NCBI GenBank assembly: GCA_009746045.1
Contig: RPFO01001567.1
Location: 26,001 to 90,000, forward strand
DNA length: 64,000 nt
Direction: 5' to 3'
Origin: Mesostigma viride
Taxonomy: Eukaryota; Streptophyta; Mesostigmatophyceae; Mesostigmatales; Mesostigmataceae
Part shown: positions 11,101 to 21,399 of the stretch, in pieces
Position numbering within the stretch: the stretch's first letter is position 1
Layout: the number at the start of each line of letters is the position of its first letter
The notes under the pieces: generated by a model
The model's database searches: none
Seen by the model: only the letters and a program-made list of their open reading frames with translations
What the model was told of the DNA's origin: nothing
Made by a program: the position numbers and the translations under genes

Positions 11101-11714
11101 AGATACATGCCCCTGATGTGTTGGATGTCCACCTGGATATCCCCCCGCTCTCTAGCAGGTTCTCTGGCATGGGACTGTGGGAGGCGAACAGCATTCTCCT
11201 GACAGACACAATTCTGAGCAGCTGCACTGCAGGCCTCTAGCAAAGGCTCCTTGCCAATCTTCCAAGCAAACATCTCTGCCTGCTTAGAGTGACCAAAGAT
11301 ATGGTGTAGAGTGTTTCCAGCCTGAGCATAGCTCAACCCCCTGTCAGCCTGGCTGCACAGAGAGGAACGTGACAAAGACTGTGTGCTTGGGATAGCACGA
11401 CCCACCTGCTGTTCTCTTGCTCCAGGGACCTCCTCCAAGGTAGCTCGGCTCCCAGAGCCAGCCCCGGTTCCCACAGAAGCTGCAGGTCCTTCCAGTCTGG
11501 CGGCTTGACTCCCAGAGTCAACCCCAACAACTGGAGACCCTGCACCTGCCACAGGCACAGGGAATTCCACTGCTGCAGCAGCGTTATTGCAATCATTGAG
11601 TGGAAGCACCTCATCATTCCCAACCCCTTGCTGCTGCACAAGAGGGACACCCCCATTACTATGTACAACTGTTCGTCCCACTAGGGGTGATTGACTATTT
11701 ACAGGGGACAACAT
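8130..11714 (-). pseudogene. pol: pol of element 2: integrase, retropepsin-like, RT, RNase H
   Basis: Pol lies in frame with gag after TGA 11723-11721. In the first frame (11714-8991): residues 137-171 form an HHCC finger (HHIFGH ... NCVC); the integrase core has Asp192/196 and Asp249 and Glu281 (GAVERSIR). Residues 528-610 are retropepsin-like (EVDTNSQVSILR, then EGYQGPAILGQNFL). RT starts near 660, with the catalytic Asp region LVDFKRAFLKG at about 799. A frameshift near 9200 moves RT into a second frame carrying GLRSSPIIW and the catalytic HGDD (9039-9028). A third frame (8966-8130) has the end of RT and RNase H: YVDSS, Asp of RTDSMGM and the terminal AGVDNPADALTK. Protease after integrase and HGDD in place of YVDD are the oddities. 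As read, no full protein can be made. Confidence 0.87.
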
Positions 11715-11720
11715 CTCAAG

Positions 11721-13065
11721 TCATGGCTTACCCACCTGGCCAGAGCCTGCTCCAGCAGACTTGGCCTGGTCTGGGCAGTCACGTCGCCAATGACCCGTCC
11801 TGCCACATCCAAAGCACTTGTCATCCTTCCCAGCAGCAGCCTTCTTCAGGCCACCCTGGTTCTGGCTGCTCTGACTGGCCTGGGTGCCCTGGCCCTGGCT
11901 CTTGCCTTGCCCTTGGCCACCCTTGTTCTGCTGACCACCCTGGTGACCACCAGCCTGCTGCTGACCCTTGCCTTTGGATCCCTGCTGCTGGCCCTTGCCA
12001 CCCTGGTTACCATTCTGCCTGCGCCTGTTAGCCCTCTGACGCCTACTAGGTCTGGTTTCTCCCTGAGCACCCTGCCCAGGGGCGTCACCATGGACCTGAT
12101 GAGCGGAGGCTGAAGGGGCACCAGTCACCTGGATTGCCTTGCAAGCAGCATTGTCAGATGGACGGATATTGAAAATAACCTTTTGCAAGGCTGGCCACGT
12201 CCCATCTGTCTGATCAGCAAACATCCTAGCTGCATTTCTCCCATCCACACTCAGCCCCATGCGATCCAGGAAGTAATCTGCCACTGCTCTATCAGTCAGA
12301 TTGAAGCCATGCTTGGCCCCCTTCTCCCTGATGCGTGTGAGCCGCTGCAGCTCCTCAGCTATTGTGCCCTTGATCTCAAAGGTATCATAGCTGAGCTTAT
12401 AGTGATTAGTGAGGTTGAGTACCTTATCAGAAAACTCCTGACGTAGGCCCTCTAGGAACTGAGACCAAGTCAGCTTGTCCTTGACAGCCTGCCTAGCCTT
12501 GTCCCTCACCCTCACTTGAATCCCTATTAGTCGTGGATGTGTGGAATACCTGCACAAGGTTGACAGTGGGATCTACAGAGCATGAAACTAGCTCCATATC
12601 CTCCAACCACTTGTCTAGCTCTTCCTGTCCCACAGGAGGCTTGAGAGGCTTCTGGCCATTCATCACAGCCACAGCACTCATATGAGGTCTAGTCCCAGGC
12701 AAAGCACGAGGGTCACTGCCAATGACAGCAGCTCCTACGGTGCTAATGGCGCAGGAACATAGCTGCAGGAACACCAGACGGAGGCACACATGGTCTCTTA
12801 CCAGGTGCTTGCCGTTCAGCATCATTCTGGCCCTCCCCCGTCAGCACCACGCCGTCGGTTGGCCACCCTGCACGCTCCTCCCCTTGTGCCACCTCTTTCC
12901 TCTTCCGGTTGGAAGCCCTCCTGCCATTGACGCCCTCTGCCGTTGGGATCGCCTGTCCCTCTGGCACGACGTTGGCGGGGCCTCCCGTGTCTGCCCTTGC
13001 CTCACCCCCGCCATCCCCCGCTCCTGCCCCGCTCCCGCTGCCGCCCCGCGCGTGTTACGAAGCAT
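11721..13065 (-). pseudogene. gag: gag of element 2, frameshifted
   Basis: ATG at 13065 lies 52 bases after the ORF0 stop, the same spacing as in element 1. The N-terminus is basic and low-complexity and changes frame near 12970. The capsid-like segment starts RPHMSAVAVMNGQKPL (12690) and is split again near 12530. Then come a Gly/Gln/Lys-rich linker and a CCHC knuckle (CFGCGRTGHWRRDC). The frame ends ...VGKP-TGA, and pol continues in the same frame with CTT GAG ATG. Gag should build the particle and bind element RNA. Three frame segments are seen here against two or more in element 1, at different places, so the breaks are independent or are read errors. Confidence 0.82.
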
Positions 13066-13117
13066 TATAGAATACCACAGAAAACACACGCAGATATGGC
13101 TGCTGGAACCCTCAGGC

Positions 13118-14245
13118 TCACGCACTTACTCCAGACGAGGCCGCCTCCTGGCTTGCACTCGCCTGCCCCTCCTCACGGTCTGGACGCTCCTCAACACCCT
13201 CAGCAACCGGTGTGGCTGCTGCTGCCGCTGCGACAATCTGGAGGCTTGGGTTAAACTCTCCCAGACGCAGGTCACAGGTCGCCCGTCTCCTTGCGTTCGA
13301 CTGGATGTTGTGTCTCACCTGGGTTGCGATGCCAAGCAAGATCGCGCACCCACCGCTTACCGCCGCCGACCAGCTCGTTCTGCTCGCCTCGGCCGTAACG
13401 GTCGTACTCGTGAGTCACCTCACGAGGGAATGCAGATCAGCTCTCTGCCTTCCTCGTAGGTCTCGGTAGTGCCGTCGCCCTGTTTATCTGCTGGGCTGAG
13501 CGCTTGACGGAGCCCTCTGGCTTGTCAGTCCACTCAAATGGACGTCTTCAGGCGTCTTCTCGACCCCCGTGACAATTCCACCTCCGGACCCCACGCAGTG
13601 GTGGTTTCCGGCCTCGGTGTATCAAGCCTTGAGTATACCCCGAAAGGCTGTGTGGTAATAAAGAACCTGTCTGCGTACCCTCTCGACTCTTGCAAAAGGA
13701 CAGCAACAAGATTCTCAATGTTTGGGCAAATACCTCTGCCGTGCTCCAAGGATTTACCGTCTCCCGAGCACGCGCGTTCCGGATGATGTCGGCGTCTGGT
13801 ACCCCCTCTCCTAGCACTGCTGTCGCCACCCAGTGGTTAAACAGCCGGGTGCTGCCGAGCGCTGTTGCCACAATCTGGCTAAGCGCCTCCCTGGCTAGGT
13901 CGAGACCGGCTAGAGTGATATGGGCGCCCTGATAAGCGACCTCCACACGATTAGCAGTTTCAGCTAGCGCGTCACGTAGCGCACCAACTCTTCCACCGCC
14001 ACTCGCCCCGTCTCACCTGGAGAAATCACGACGCGAGCCCGTTGAATAATCGGGTCCGCCGCCGCTGGCCTGCTGCCTCCCCCACTCACCGCCACCCACC
14101 CCTCTTCTGCCAAGTGCCTCGCTACGTAGGCCGCTTGCACGAATGTTGGAGCGTTTGCTTGGTTACGGTAGGGGAAAAACGCTTGCGCGTCTCTCTGCTC
14201 GTTCGCCTCACCAGCACCGTGGCTGCTTGACGATGAACCAGACAT
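13118..14245 (-). pseudogene. ORF0 of element 2, homologue of 3074-4222, frameshifted
   Basis: Begins at ATG 14245 (MSGSSSS). The conserved N-terminal block (QANAPTFVQAAYVAR, SPGETGRV) is in the 13964-14281 frame. The second block (YQGAHIT, LDLAREALSQ, NHWVAT, LGEG) is in the 13548-13946 frame. The C-terminal tail (ATPVAEGVEE..., ending SSGVSA) is in the 13118-13339 frame. At least two frameshifts and probably a third in the poorly conserved middle therefore interrupt it. Function unknown; see the intact copy in element 1. The matching order of conserved blocks across three frames argues strongly that the ancestral gene was translated. Confidence 0.75.
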
Positions 14246-14257
14246 GAAAGCGTGGAA

Positions 14258-14268
14258 GCAATAGTACG
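14258..14268 (-). promoter_or_regulatory. candidate primer-binding site of element 2
   Basis: CGTACTATTGC on the minus strand immediately after the 5' LTR, identical to element 1 although surrounding bases differ. No TGG start, so a conventional tRNA 3'-end primer is unlikely. Confidence 0.45.
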
Positions 14269-14921
14269 ATTTGCGCAGCAACTCGTCAGCAGAGCTTGTG
14301 AGCTCCTGGTCCTTGCCGGCTGGAATGACCCAGGCTGCTGGCTAGCAACCTTTATCCTCACACCAGGCCTACGACCCTCGATAGGCTCGCCACTCGTCGT
14401 GACGACCAAGGTTCGTGTGTGAAGACGCTCGTTGCCTCGTTGAGCCTCGAGCTATATGCAACCTCGTTCCATCCTTGTTCCTCGGTCATGAGCAACGCTG
14501 GGCAACGCTACATTGCCAGAGCCTCGTATCGCTGCCTTGCATCCTCGTTGCAGGCAGCATACAGGAATCTCTGGCTATCCTGTGTCTAGGACAGCACAGG
14601 ACCTGCCACAGTCCTGCAAGGACTTACATCCTTGCAGACCTGCTGGCTGGTTACTGGCTTCTACTAGCCACAGTACCGTTGAGCCCTCAGTACACTGTGT
14701 CCCAGTCACGTGAGAGTCCAGGCTAAGCCTGTGCAGGCACGGCCTGCCACGTGTCCTGTCCACTATGTCCTGAGTGTGCACCGCCCTCGCCCACCGGTCG
14801 GCAGTACTTCGGGACTTGATAACTTTCTAGTCCCTTGTCTGTTCTAGGCGGTTGACACGGCGTTGGAAAGGTCTCCTCAACCTGCATCCATCTAGCACAT
14901 TGGTGCCCCAATATGCTAACT
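14269..14921 (-). repeat. 5' LTR of element 2 (653 bp)
   Basis: Direct repeat of 6546-7199 with a few differences: one base near its plus-strand start, one single-base indel, and two or three substitutions. Followed by target duplication CCTAT at 14922. Confidence 0.9.
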
Positions 14922-15055
14922 CCTATAGTTAGCAAAAAGTTGGTGCGAGAGGTCCCCAGTTCGATTCCGGCCTGGATTCATTTGCAGATCGCGTTTTCCG
15001 CGGACCGGCACTGAACGCAAATGGTTTTCACCTTTGCGGCGTGCCAAATCAGAAT
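14922..15055 (+). repeat. right half of the SINE split by element 2
   Basis: Continues from 6545: AGTTAGCAAAAAGTTGG, then GCGAGAGGTCCCC and the B-box like AGTTCGATTCC, ending GCCAAATCAGAAT as in the copy at 56277-56548. Confidence 0.75.
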
Positions 15056-16260
15056 TGCGCAATATTTGCATTCATTGAGAATGTTAGAGGTGAGAATGGC
15101 ATGCAACATAGGGAAATTACCCCGAAAAGAAGAACCTGAAATATATGTATTAAGGAGACAACCATGTATACCTGGCATTACGTACTGCCTTACCAAAGAT
15201 GCCCTCTACCTACATGCGCTTTCACCCATGGAGTACGCCCCTTAGATCAACCCCTGTCACGCACTGCGTTACCAATGATGATAGGTATTGGGCATACGTA
15301 CATGCAGCTTCACCCATGCCGTACATGCACCCCTCAGGTCAACCCCTGGCATGCACCGTGCCTTACCAATGACCGGACAGGTGAGGAGTACCCAGTGCAG
15401 TTTCACCCATGCAGTATGCCCCTGAGATCAACCCCTGTCACTTTCTTTCCAACACATCCGTTTGCTAAAAATACACAAGCTGGTGAGCCTCCAAGCACAG
15501 TGAAGCCTCCAAGCACAGTGAAGCCGGTGCTAAGAAAGGTTTAATTGCCTCAATATTTACATACAACTGAGCAGTCTGCAGCAAACACCTTCCAACAAAC
15601 CACTCAAAAACCACTCGACAAAACCCCGACAGCCGACATGTTTCGCTTCTTAGCAACGTTATCAACGTGAGGTTATGCCTTCTTTCCCGTCAGGTAGCGC
15701 CAGATACCTTGCCATGCCGCCCTGCAGCGCCGCCGGAGTTTTAATGATGTTATCTACGTTACATGCCTGTGAGGTGTCAAGGCGCGAGCCACCACAAAAG
15801 ATGATCCCACCACAAAGTAGATCCCACCATAAAAGATATCGTCCTTCGCCCGGGGGCATTAGAAACGGTCCGAATTCCCCTGATTTCTGGCCTGCGCTAG
15901 ATGTCTCCTTGATAAAATTCCCCCTTCCATGCAGGACGCAGATCCCGCGAGACTGGTGGCGCAAACAGTTGCAAATAAACGGAATGCGATGGAAATCAGA
16001 AAGCATGGAATGAACGTTCTCTTCATGTCCCACGTAGCTCCCACAAAAACCAGCATCTTCATTAAAACAATAAGTGGAAGCATACATGTGACACTAATTG
16101 ACATGCCCGGAGGCACGCCGTTCAAGGCCCTTCATGAAGTACGTTGCCCTAGAGGCAACCAAGACAAGGGTGGGTGGGTGGGGAGCAAAGAAAGAGGCCG
16201 ACAAAACCAGCCAGAGCGGCTTTTAGTCGCAAAACCTCCCTTATCCCTAGCTAACTGACG
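15056..16260. repeat. old interspersed repeats, including a partner of 60960-61480
   Basis: 15069-15140 resembles the 3' tail of the LINE-like fragment at 55119. 15160-15440 is a degenerate tandem of about 90-100 bases (TTTCACCCATG / AGATCAACCCCTG blocks). 15410-15640 matches the reverse complement of about 61250-61480; 15641-15800 matches 61087-61250 in direct orientation; 15830-15980 again matches the reverse complement of about 60960-61060. No gene is supported; plus-strand frames here are short and unconserved. Confidence 0.55.
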
Positions 16261-17640
16261 TCATTAAACCCTTATGTTCAGTGATGCTAGTAAGACGCTA
16301 ACCGTACAGACCGGGGGTAGAATATCCCGAATCTGCACGGCTAGTATTAAATAATGCGTAGGTTGTTCTTTTCAGGGGCACTGCACCTCACGCCCCGTTC
16401 CGCCCGGGTATAATCAACCCAAGCGCGGAACGCACATTTTATTTAATTCATTTTTCAACCATGCACTATATTGCATCTACTAATCACAAAAGCTCTAGCC
16501 AAACAGATACGAGAAAACACTACGACCTATAAGCCGCTCATCCAGCGGCATCTTGTTCCCGCATTCACGTATAGAAGAAACTCCGTTCAAAGAACCCCGA
16601 TTTATTGTTTTCATACGTTATTGCTGTTGTTGTTCCTTCCTTCTCCTTCATTGCGCATAAGAACCTGTTGCGCTTGGCACCTTCATCAGTCTTGCTGAAT
16701 ATCCTACGTGGACATGCATTCCATGTAGTTCAGTGCATGCCGCGTGTTAGATACTTCTAGAATCCTCTAGAAGGTACCAAGGCAGATGCGCATATATGAT
16801 TGGACGATAGTCGGCTCAGTCCTCTTGACAGGACTACACCGGCCCTAGACCAGCCGGTGACGTGGAGGCCTGGGAGATGCCCTCATAATATACGTGGCGT
16901 CATCCCACTGGCTGATACTAGTGAAGTACAGCCATTGGTCCAATACTACAATAAAGTATATTGTAGTAATCTGTACTAGATCCTCTATCTCTGAGGACCC
17001 ATGAGGACCCTAGATGGATCTCCAACCAACTCAAACCGATAGTAATGGAAATCTTGACGAAAAGCAGCACACTTTCAATTTCATTAATGCCGGTATAAAC
17101 GCTTCCTTGCCGTTGATTGAATCCCACATCACCTGACTTTTCAAAATGCACAAACAACATCATTCAATGACCTTCTTTCATGAATTCGCACGATATCTCT
17201 GCATTCCGCATGCTATCGTTGTCTTCGTCCCTTCGTGCCTTCGTTGCATCCGTTGAAATCTGTTGAAATCATTGAAACCAACGCGTTGTCTTCGTCCCTT
17301 TGTGCCTTCGTTGCATCCATTGAAATCTGTTGAAATCATTGAAATCATTGAAACCAACGCTACCGAGGTGTCCTTTGGCACGCAGCGACTGCGCGGTCGC
17401 CACGACACGCAAAAAACAGGCAGCAACCGGGCAACATGTGCAAACAACATCATTCAATGACCTTCTCTAACGAATTCGCACGATTTCTCTGCATTCCGCA
17501 TGCTATCGTCTTCGTTGCATCCGTTGAAATCTGTTGAAATCATTGAAACTAACGCTACCGAGCTGTCCTTTGGCTGCGCAGTCGCCACGACACGCTAACC
17601 AACCGGGCAGCAACCGGGCAACAATGCCGCAATTCTGTGG
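16261..17640. repeat. non-coding; 290-bp direct repeat with GTTGAAATC sub-repeats
   Basis: 16261-17140 shows nothing recognisable. 17148-17430 and 17438-17600 are two copies of one unit beginning CAAACAACATCATTCAATG and containing short tandem sub-repeats (TTGCATCC-TTGAAATC-GTTGAAATCATTGAAA). Confidence 0.6.
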
Positions 17641-19079
17641 TCAAACTGCCGCTAGTTCCCGGCCAATAACCGGGCAACAACCCCACCACGTTTGTCGCAC
17701 AAATACCGCTTGAATCGGTCGCAATGCCGCAATTCTGTGGTCAATAGGCCACGCTACTCGAATACGGAAGAGTTTGCGCGACACTTTTGGCAAGAGTTTG
17801 GGCAAACTACTTTCAGCACGCCCGCCAAAATCGCACGGTTTGCTGTCCCACAAGAGTTTGGCCGCAATGGTGGCACAAATGGGCCAAACTTTGCCGCGCA
17901 ACCAGTGGACGCAACCAAGCCAACTTCACGCATGTAAGGGAACCCCTACGGTCGACCCCCGAATCGCGGTCGCCGCGGAACGCTACTCGCACGCGGCAAC
18001 AGTTTGCCTTTAGGGTTTGCGCAAACTTTTCGCTGTCTAAAATTGTAATATATAGGGCAACAAGATCGGGGGCTCCGCCCCCGAACCCCCGCTACTTGGC
18101 AGATTCTGTGCCTCAATGGCTTTTTGTGCCTCAACGGCGAGTACCAGCACAGCCGTACACTCCCGCTCACACAGCCCGCCCACTAGCAAGACAGCCGAAC
18201 CTGGACGGCCGGCCAGAGCCTGTGATCCCCTGGATTACGCCTCGATTCCATGCAAACTCATGGTGCCGGACAGTTTGCTGGCCTATTTTGGGAAGCCGGT
18301 GGCTCAACCGAACCGCAACTAAACTTGGTCTGTCAGTACGTCAGATCCGTCCTTCAGCTTTCTCGCTTTTTGCCAGCAACCGCCAAATACCCCTTGAATC
18401 GGTCCTCTCCTCGCCGTTTTCCTCGCCAATTTCCCTCGTCCGTTCCAAACGCCTAGGCCAATTTCAAGCTGAACGTGGCACGCATCGTTGTCGATAGCTA
18501 CGGAGTTTAGATACTCGGAGTACTCGACCGTTACGCGCAGGTAACGGCCGTTTTAGTCTGTTTTACTGACTACTACTGTCGTCACGGGGTATTTGTTTGG
18601 CTACTCGTCTTAGAAGATCGTTTGAGCGCCGGACGTTACGCGGTGACAGGCCGCTAGAAAGCCTACGGACGCGATCTGCGTAAAGATTTTGTGGAAACAA
18701 ATTGTGCGTTCGGATTTTGGCGCTACTCGGGTACGGAAAACGTTTGCCGGAAGAGTTTGCGGAACAACTGGGCCGACCTAAAAGTAGTATATAGTGCAAC
18801 AAGATCGGGGGCTCCGCCCCCGAACCCCCGCTAGTACTTGGCAGATTCTGTGCCTCAACGGCTTTTTGTGCCTCAATTAACGGCGAGTACCAGCACAGCC
18901 GTACACTCCCGCTCACACAGCCCGCCCACTAGCAAGACAGCTGAACCTGTACGGCCGGCCAAGGCCTGTGATCCCCTGGATTACGCCTCGATTCCATGCA
19001 AACTCATGGTGCCGGACGGTTTGCTGGCCTATTTTGGGAAGCCAATGGGCTGGCATGCATGCGTGGGTGTGGGGGGGAG
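17641..19079. repeat. type X hairpin-unit array
   Basis: Contains two junctions of the form ...GGGCAACAAG|ATCGGGGGCTCCGCCCCCG (18064/18065; 18803/18804, with AGTGCAACAAG at the second), each followed by a conserved segment of up to about 430 bases (TTGGCAGATTCTGTGCC...). A variable linker of about 150 bases separates one unit from the next conserved block (GACAGGCCGCTAGAAAGCC...). The first upstream block (17740-18064) is a diverged version. No coding capacity is supported; frames are short and shift between copies. Confidence 0.75.
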
Positions 19080-20311
19080 CTGCCAGTTGAATGCCCTTCA
19101 CCGCTGGCTAGCACGCCGGCGATGGAGACGGGATTTTTGTTGTTTGGGGAACCGATTGTGGGAGGCTGAGCCCGCAGCCGCCACTGATTGCTATTGAACC
19201 CTTGCAGCTGGCCAGGCCGCAAGGAGCTCAGCGGCGCGGCGCTAACCGATAAGGCATGCTCGAGCCTCTAACCCGAGACTACCGGTAGGCTACCCGATAG
19301 TGCATGCTCGAGCCTCTAACCCGAGACGACCGGCACTCAGCGGATCTGTGCTACCGAGGGCGACGGTTCTCTGACCGTCCCGGCGCGCACTGGCTTCCGT
19401 ACCTTGCTTAGGCACCGGCTAGCATCTAGACACCAATCTTTGATGCCCACCTGACTAGGCGCCCAGGCCGGCGACTACCGGCCAGCGGATAGATGCCACT
19501 CGGGAGCACAACTCTGCCATGCATGCCTGAGTGTGTGGGGTGGCTGGCATGCATGTGTGGGTGTGGGGGGGAGCTGCCATGCATGCTTGAGTGTGTGGGG
19601 TGGCTGGCATGCGTGCGTGGGTTGGTGGGGTGGCTGGCATGCATGCGTGCATGTGCAGGGTGGTTGGCATGCTACGTGGGTGTGTGTGGGTGGCTGGCAT
19701 GCTTGCGTGGGTTTGTGGGGTGGCTGGCATGCATGCGTGCATGTGGGGGGGGCTGGCATGCATGCGTGGGTGTGGGGGGTGGCTGGCATGCTACGTGGGT
19801 GTGTGGGGGGGCTGGCATGCGTGCGTGGGTTTGTGGGGTGGCTGGCATGCATGCGTGCATGTGGGGGGGGCTGGCATGCATTCGTGGGTGTGGTGGGGAG
19901 CTGCCATGCATACGTGGGTTCAGGGGGGAGCTGGCATGCGTGCCTGGTTCGTGGGGCCGGTGGCTGGCATGCGTGCATGGGTGTGGGGGGTGGCTGGCAT
20001 GCGTACGTTGGTGAGGGGGGTGGCTGGCATGCATGCGTGCATGTGGGGGGGGGGCTGGCATGCGTGCATGTGGGGGGGGGCTGGCATGCGTGCGTGGGTG
20101 GTGTGTGGGTGGCTGGCATGCATGCGTGGGTGTGTGGGTGGCTGGCATGCGTGTGTGGGTGTGTGGCGTGGATGGCATGCGTGCGTGGGTTTGTGGGGTG
20201 GCTGGCATGCATGCAAGCATGTGGGCGGTGGCTGGCATGCGTGCGTGTGTGTGAGGGGGGGGCTGCCATGCGTGCGTGTGGGGGGTGGCTGGCATGCATG
20301 CGTGGGTGGGA
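19040..20311. repeat. G-rich minisatellite, split by a solo LTR
   Basis: Units of about 30-50 bases built on GGCTGGCATGCATGCGTGGG with TGTGGGG spacers; mainly 19514-20311, with one or two units at 19040-19084 left of the solo LTR. It yields long artificial frames rich in Trp, Cys and His on one strand and Pro, Thr and His on the other; these are not genes. Confidence 0.85.
19085..19513 (-). mobile_element. solo LTR of the element 4 family (429 bp)
   Basis: Reverse complement of the element 4 LTR (48222-48655) with a few differences. Ends AGTTG...CAACT. CTGCC at 19080-19084 and 19514-19518 is the 5-bp target duplication, which proves the LTR boundaries and shows insertion in the minisatellite. 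Confidence 0.9.
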
Positions 20312-21399
20312 GGATTACCATTCCAATGATAGCTCTTTACAACATGACAAAGGTACAGACACTATCTCGTTCAATGCATTGATATATTGATTCATCATTA
20401 ATGCCAAAATGCATGATAAAGATCCTTTTCATGAAAAGGGACAAAACAAATTCCAGCTCGAAATCCAAACGTTGTGTCCCCGGCCGTTTGCTTGGGCTTG
20501 ACGCTCAGGATCTCACGCCGTGTCCATGCCATCCCCATCAGACAGCATACCTGCTTTCAAACAAAAGCCCACGCAGATGCAGCAAAAACAGGAACACTTC
20601 CCTGGTGGGTAACCGAAACACAATGGAAAAAATAATGCGTGAGTGCAGGAATAGGAATGGAAAGGCATTCGCAAGTGTCCCCGACCGAAATACAGCAACA
20701 AAGAGCGCAAGGCATACCTGCCATGCGGGAGGTGATGCAACGAATGTTGTTGCCGAGCAAACTGGGCCTCCTTTCCCGCTGCTGACGGAAACACAAAGCA
20801 AGCACACCGCCTCGAAGTAAAAGAATGCATGAGACGACGTTCCAAAGCGTCCAAAATCGAAATACAACAAAACCGAGCGCAAAACACACGCCCAGGGAGC
20901 GTGAAAAGTTCGTCAGCACGCCGCCTGGCACACGAATGCAAAACACCCGAAAAAACTAAAACTTCGTCAGCAGTGCCGCCTAGCGAAATGCCAGAAAACG
21001 GAGCTAGCAAAGGCTCCTGGGCGACACGCATGTAAAGTGAAACGTTCATCATGCAAATGCTGCCTGGCATACTCCGCAATGCACAACAGGTAACGCAATC
21101 GCTCACCTTAACTGTCCCCCTGCAAGCTATGCAGCCGACCACAGCCCTTCGACAACGCGGTAGCTCACGTCCTGCGTAGCTGGTAAGAGATGCTACTAAA
21201 CACCCGTTTCAAAGCGTCCAGCCGTGAGAACGTAGCTTGCCCAACAGGCACGACCTCCTAAACAGGTGGCTGTCGACAGCCATACCGTCTTTCCGCGGCC
21301 ATCATTTGCTCGGGTTTTGGACGCGTGGGAGACACGTGTTCAGTTACACGTGTTCACGATTTCTCAGTGGTCGATAGACCAAGTCTGCCACGTAATAAA
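20312..21399. other. non-coding, degenerate repeats
   Basis: 20620-21020 contains loosely repeated blocks (GAAATACA-CAACAAA-GAGCGCAA, GTGCCGCCTAG/GCCGCCTGGCA). Minus-strand frames overlap in all three phases and look like composition artefacts. The rest shows nothing recognisable. Confidence 0.5.

Larger units (their letters stand above)
6546..14921 (-). mobile_element. Copia-like LTR element 2, structurally complete (8.4 kb)
   Basis: Two LTRs (6546-7199 and 14269-14921) flank ORF0, gag, TGA and pol, all on the minus strand. CCTAT is present at 6541-6545 and 14922-14926, a 5-bp target duplication, and the interrupted SINE reads through when the element is removed. The LTRs differ at only about four or five visible positions in 653, indicating recent insertion, yet ORF0, gag and pol are each broken into two or three frames. 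The element shares with element 4 an integrase-before-protease order and an HGDD RT box. Confidence 0.9.

Noticed and set aside
18804-18842. Canonical Helitron 3' end (hairpin then CTAG) on the plus strand
   Set aside because: Sequence right of CTAG is shared by all copies and CTAG itself varies (GCTAC, GCTATAC), so this is not an element end; only the minus-strand CTTG model is kept as a hypothesis.
19475-20390. Long frames rich in Trp/Cys/His (plus) and Pro/Thr/His (minus)
   Set aside because: Translation of a G-rich minisatellite in several frames at once; no independent coding signal.
20513-21142. Overlapping minus-strand frames of 110-210 codons
   Set aside because: Three frames open together over a degenerate repeat, no family motif.
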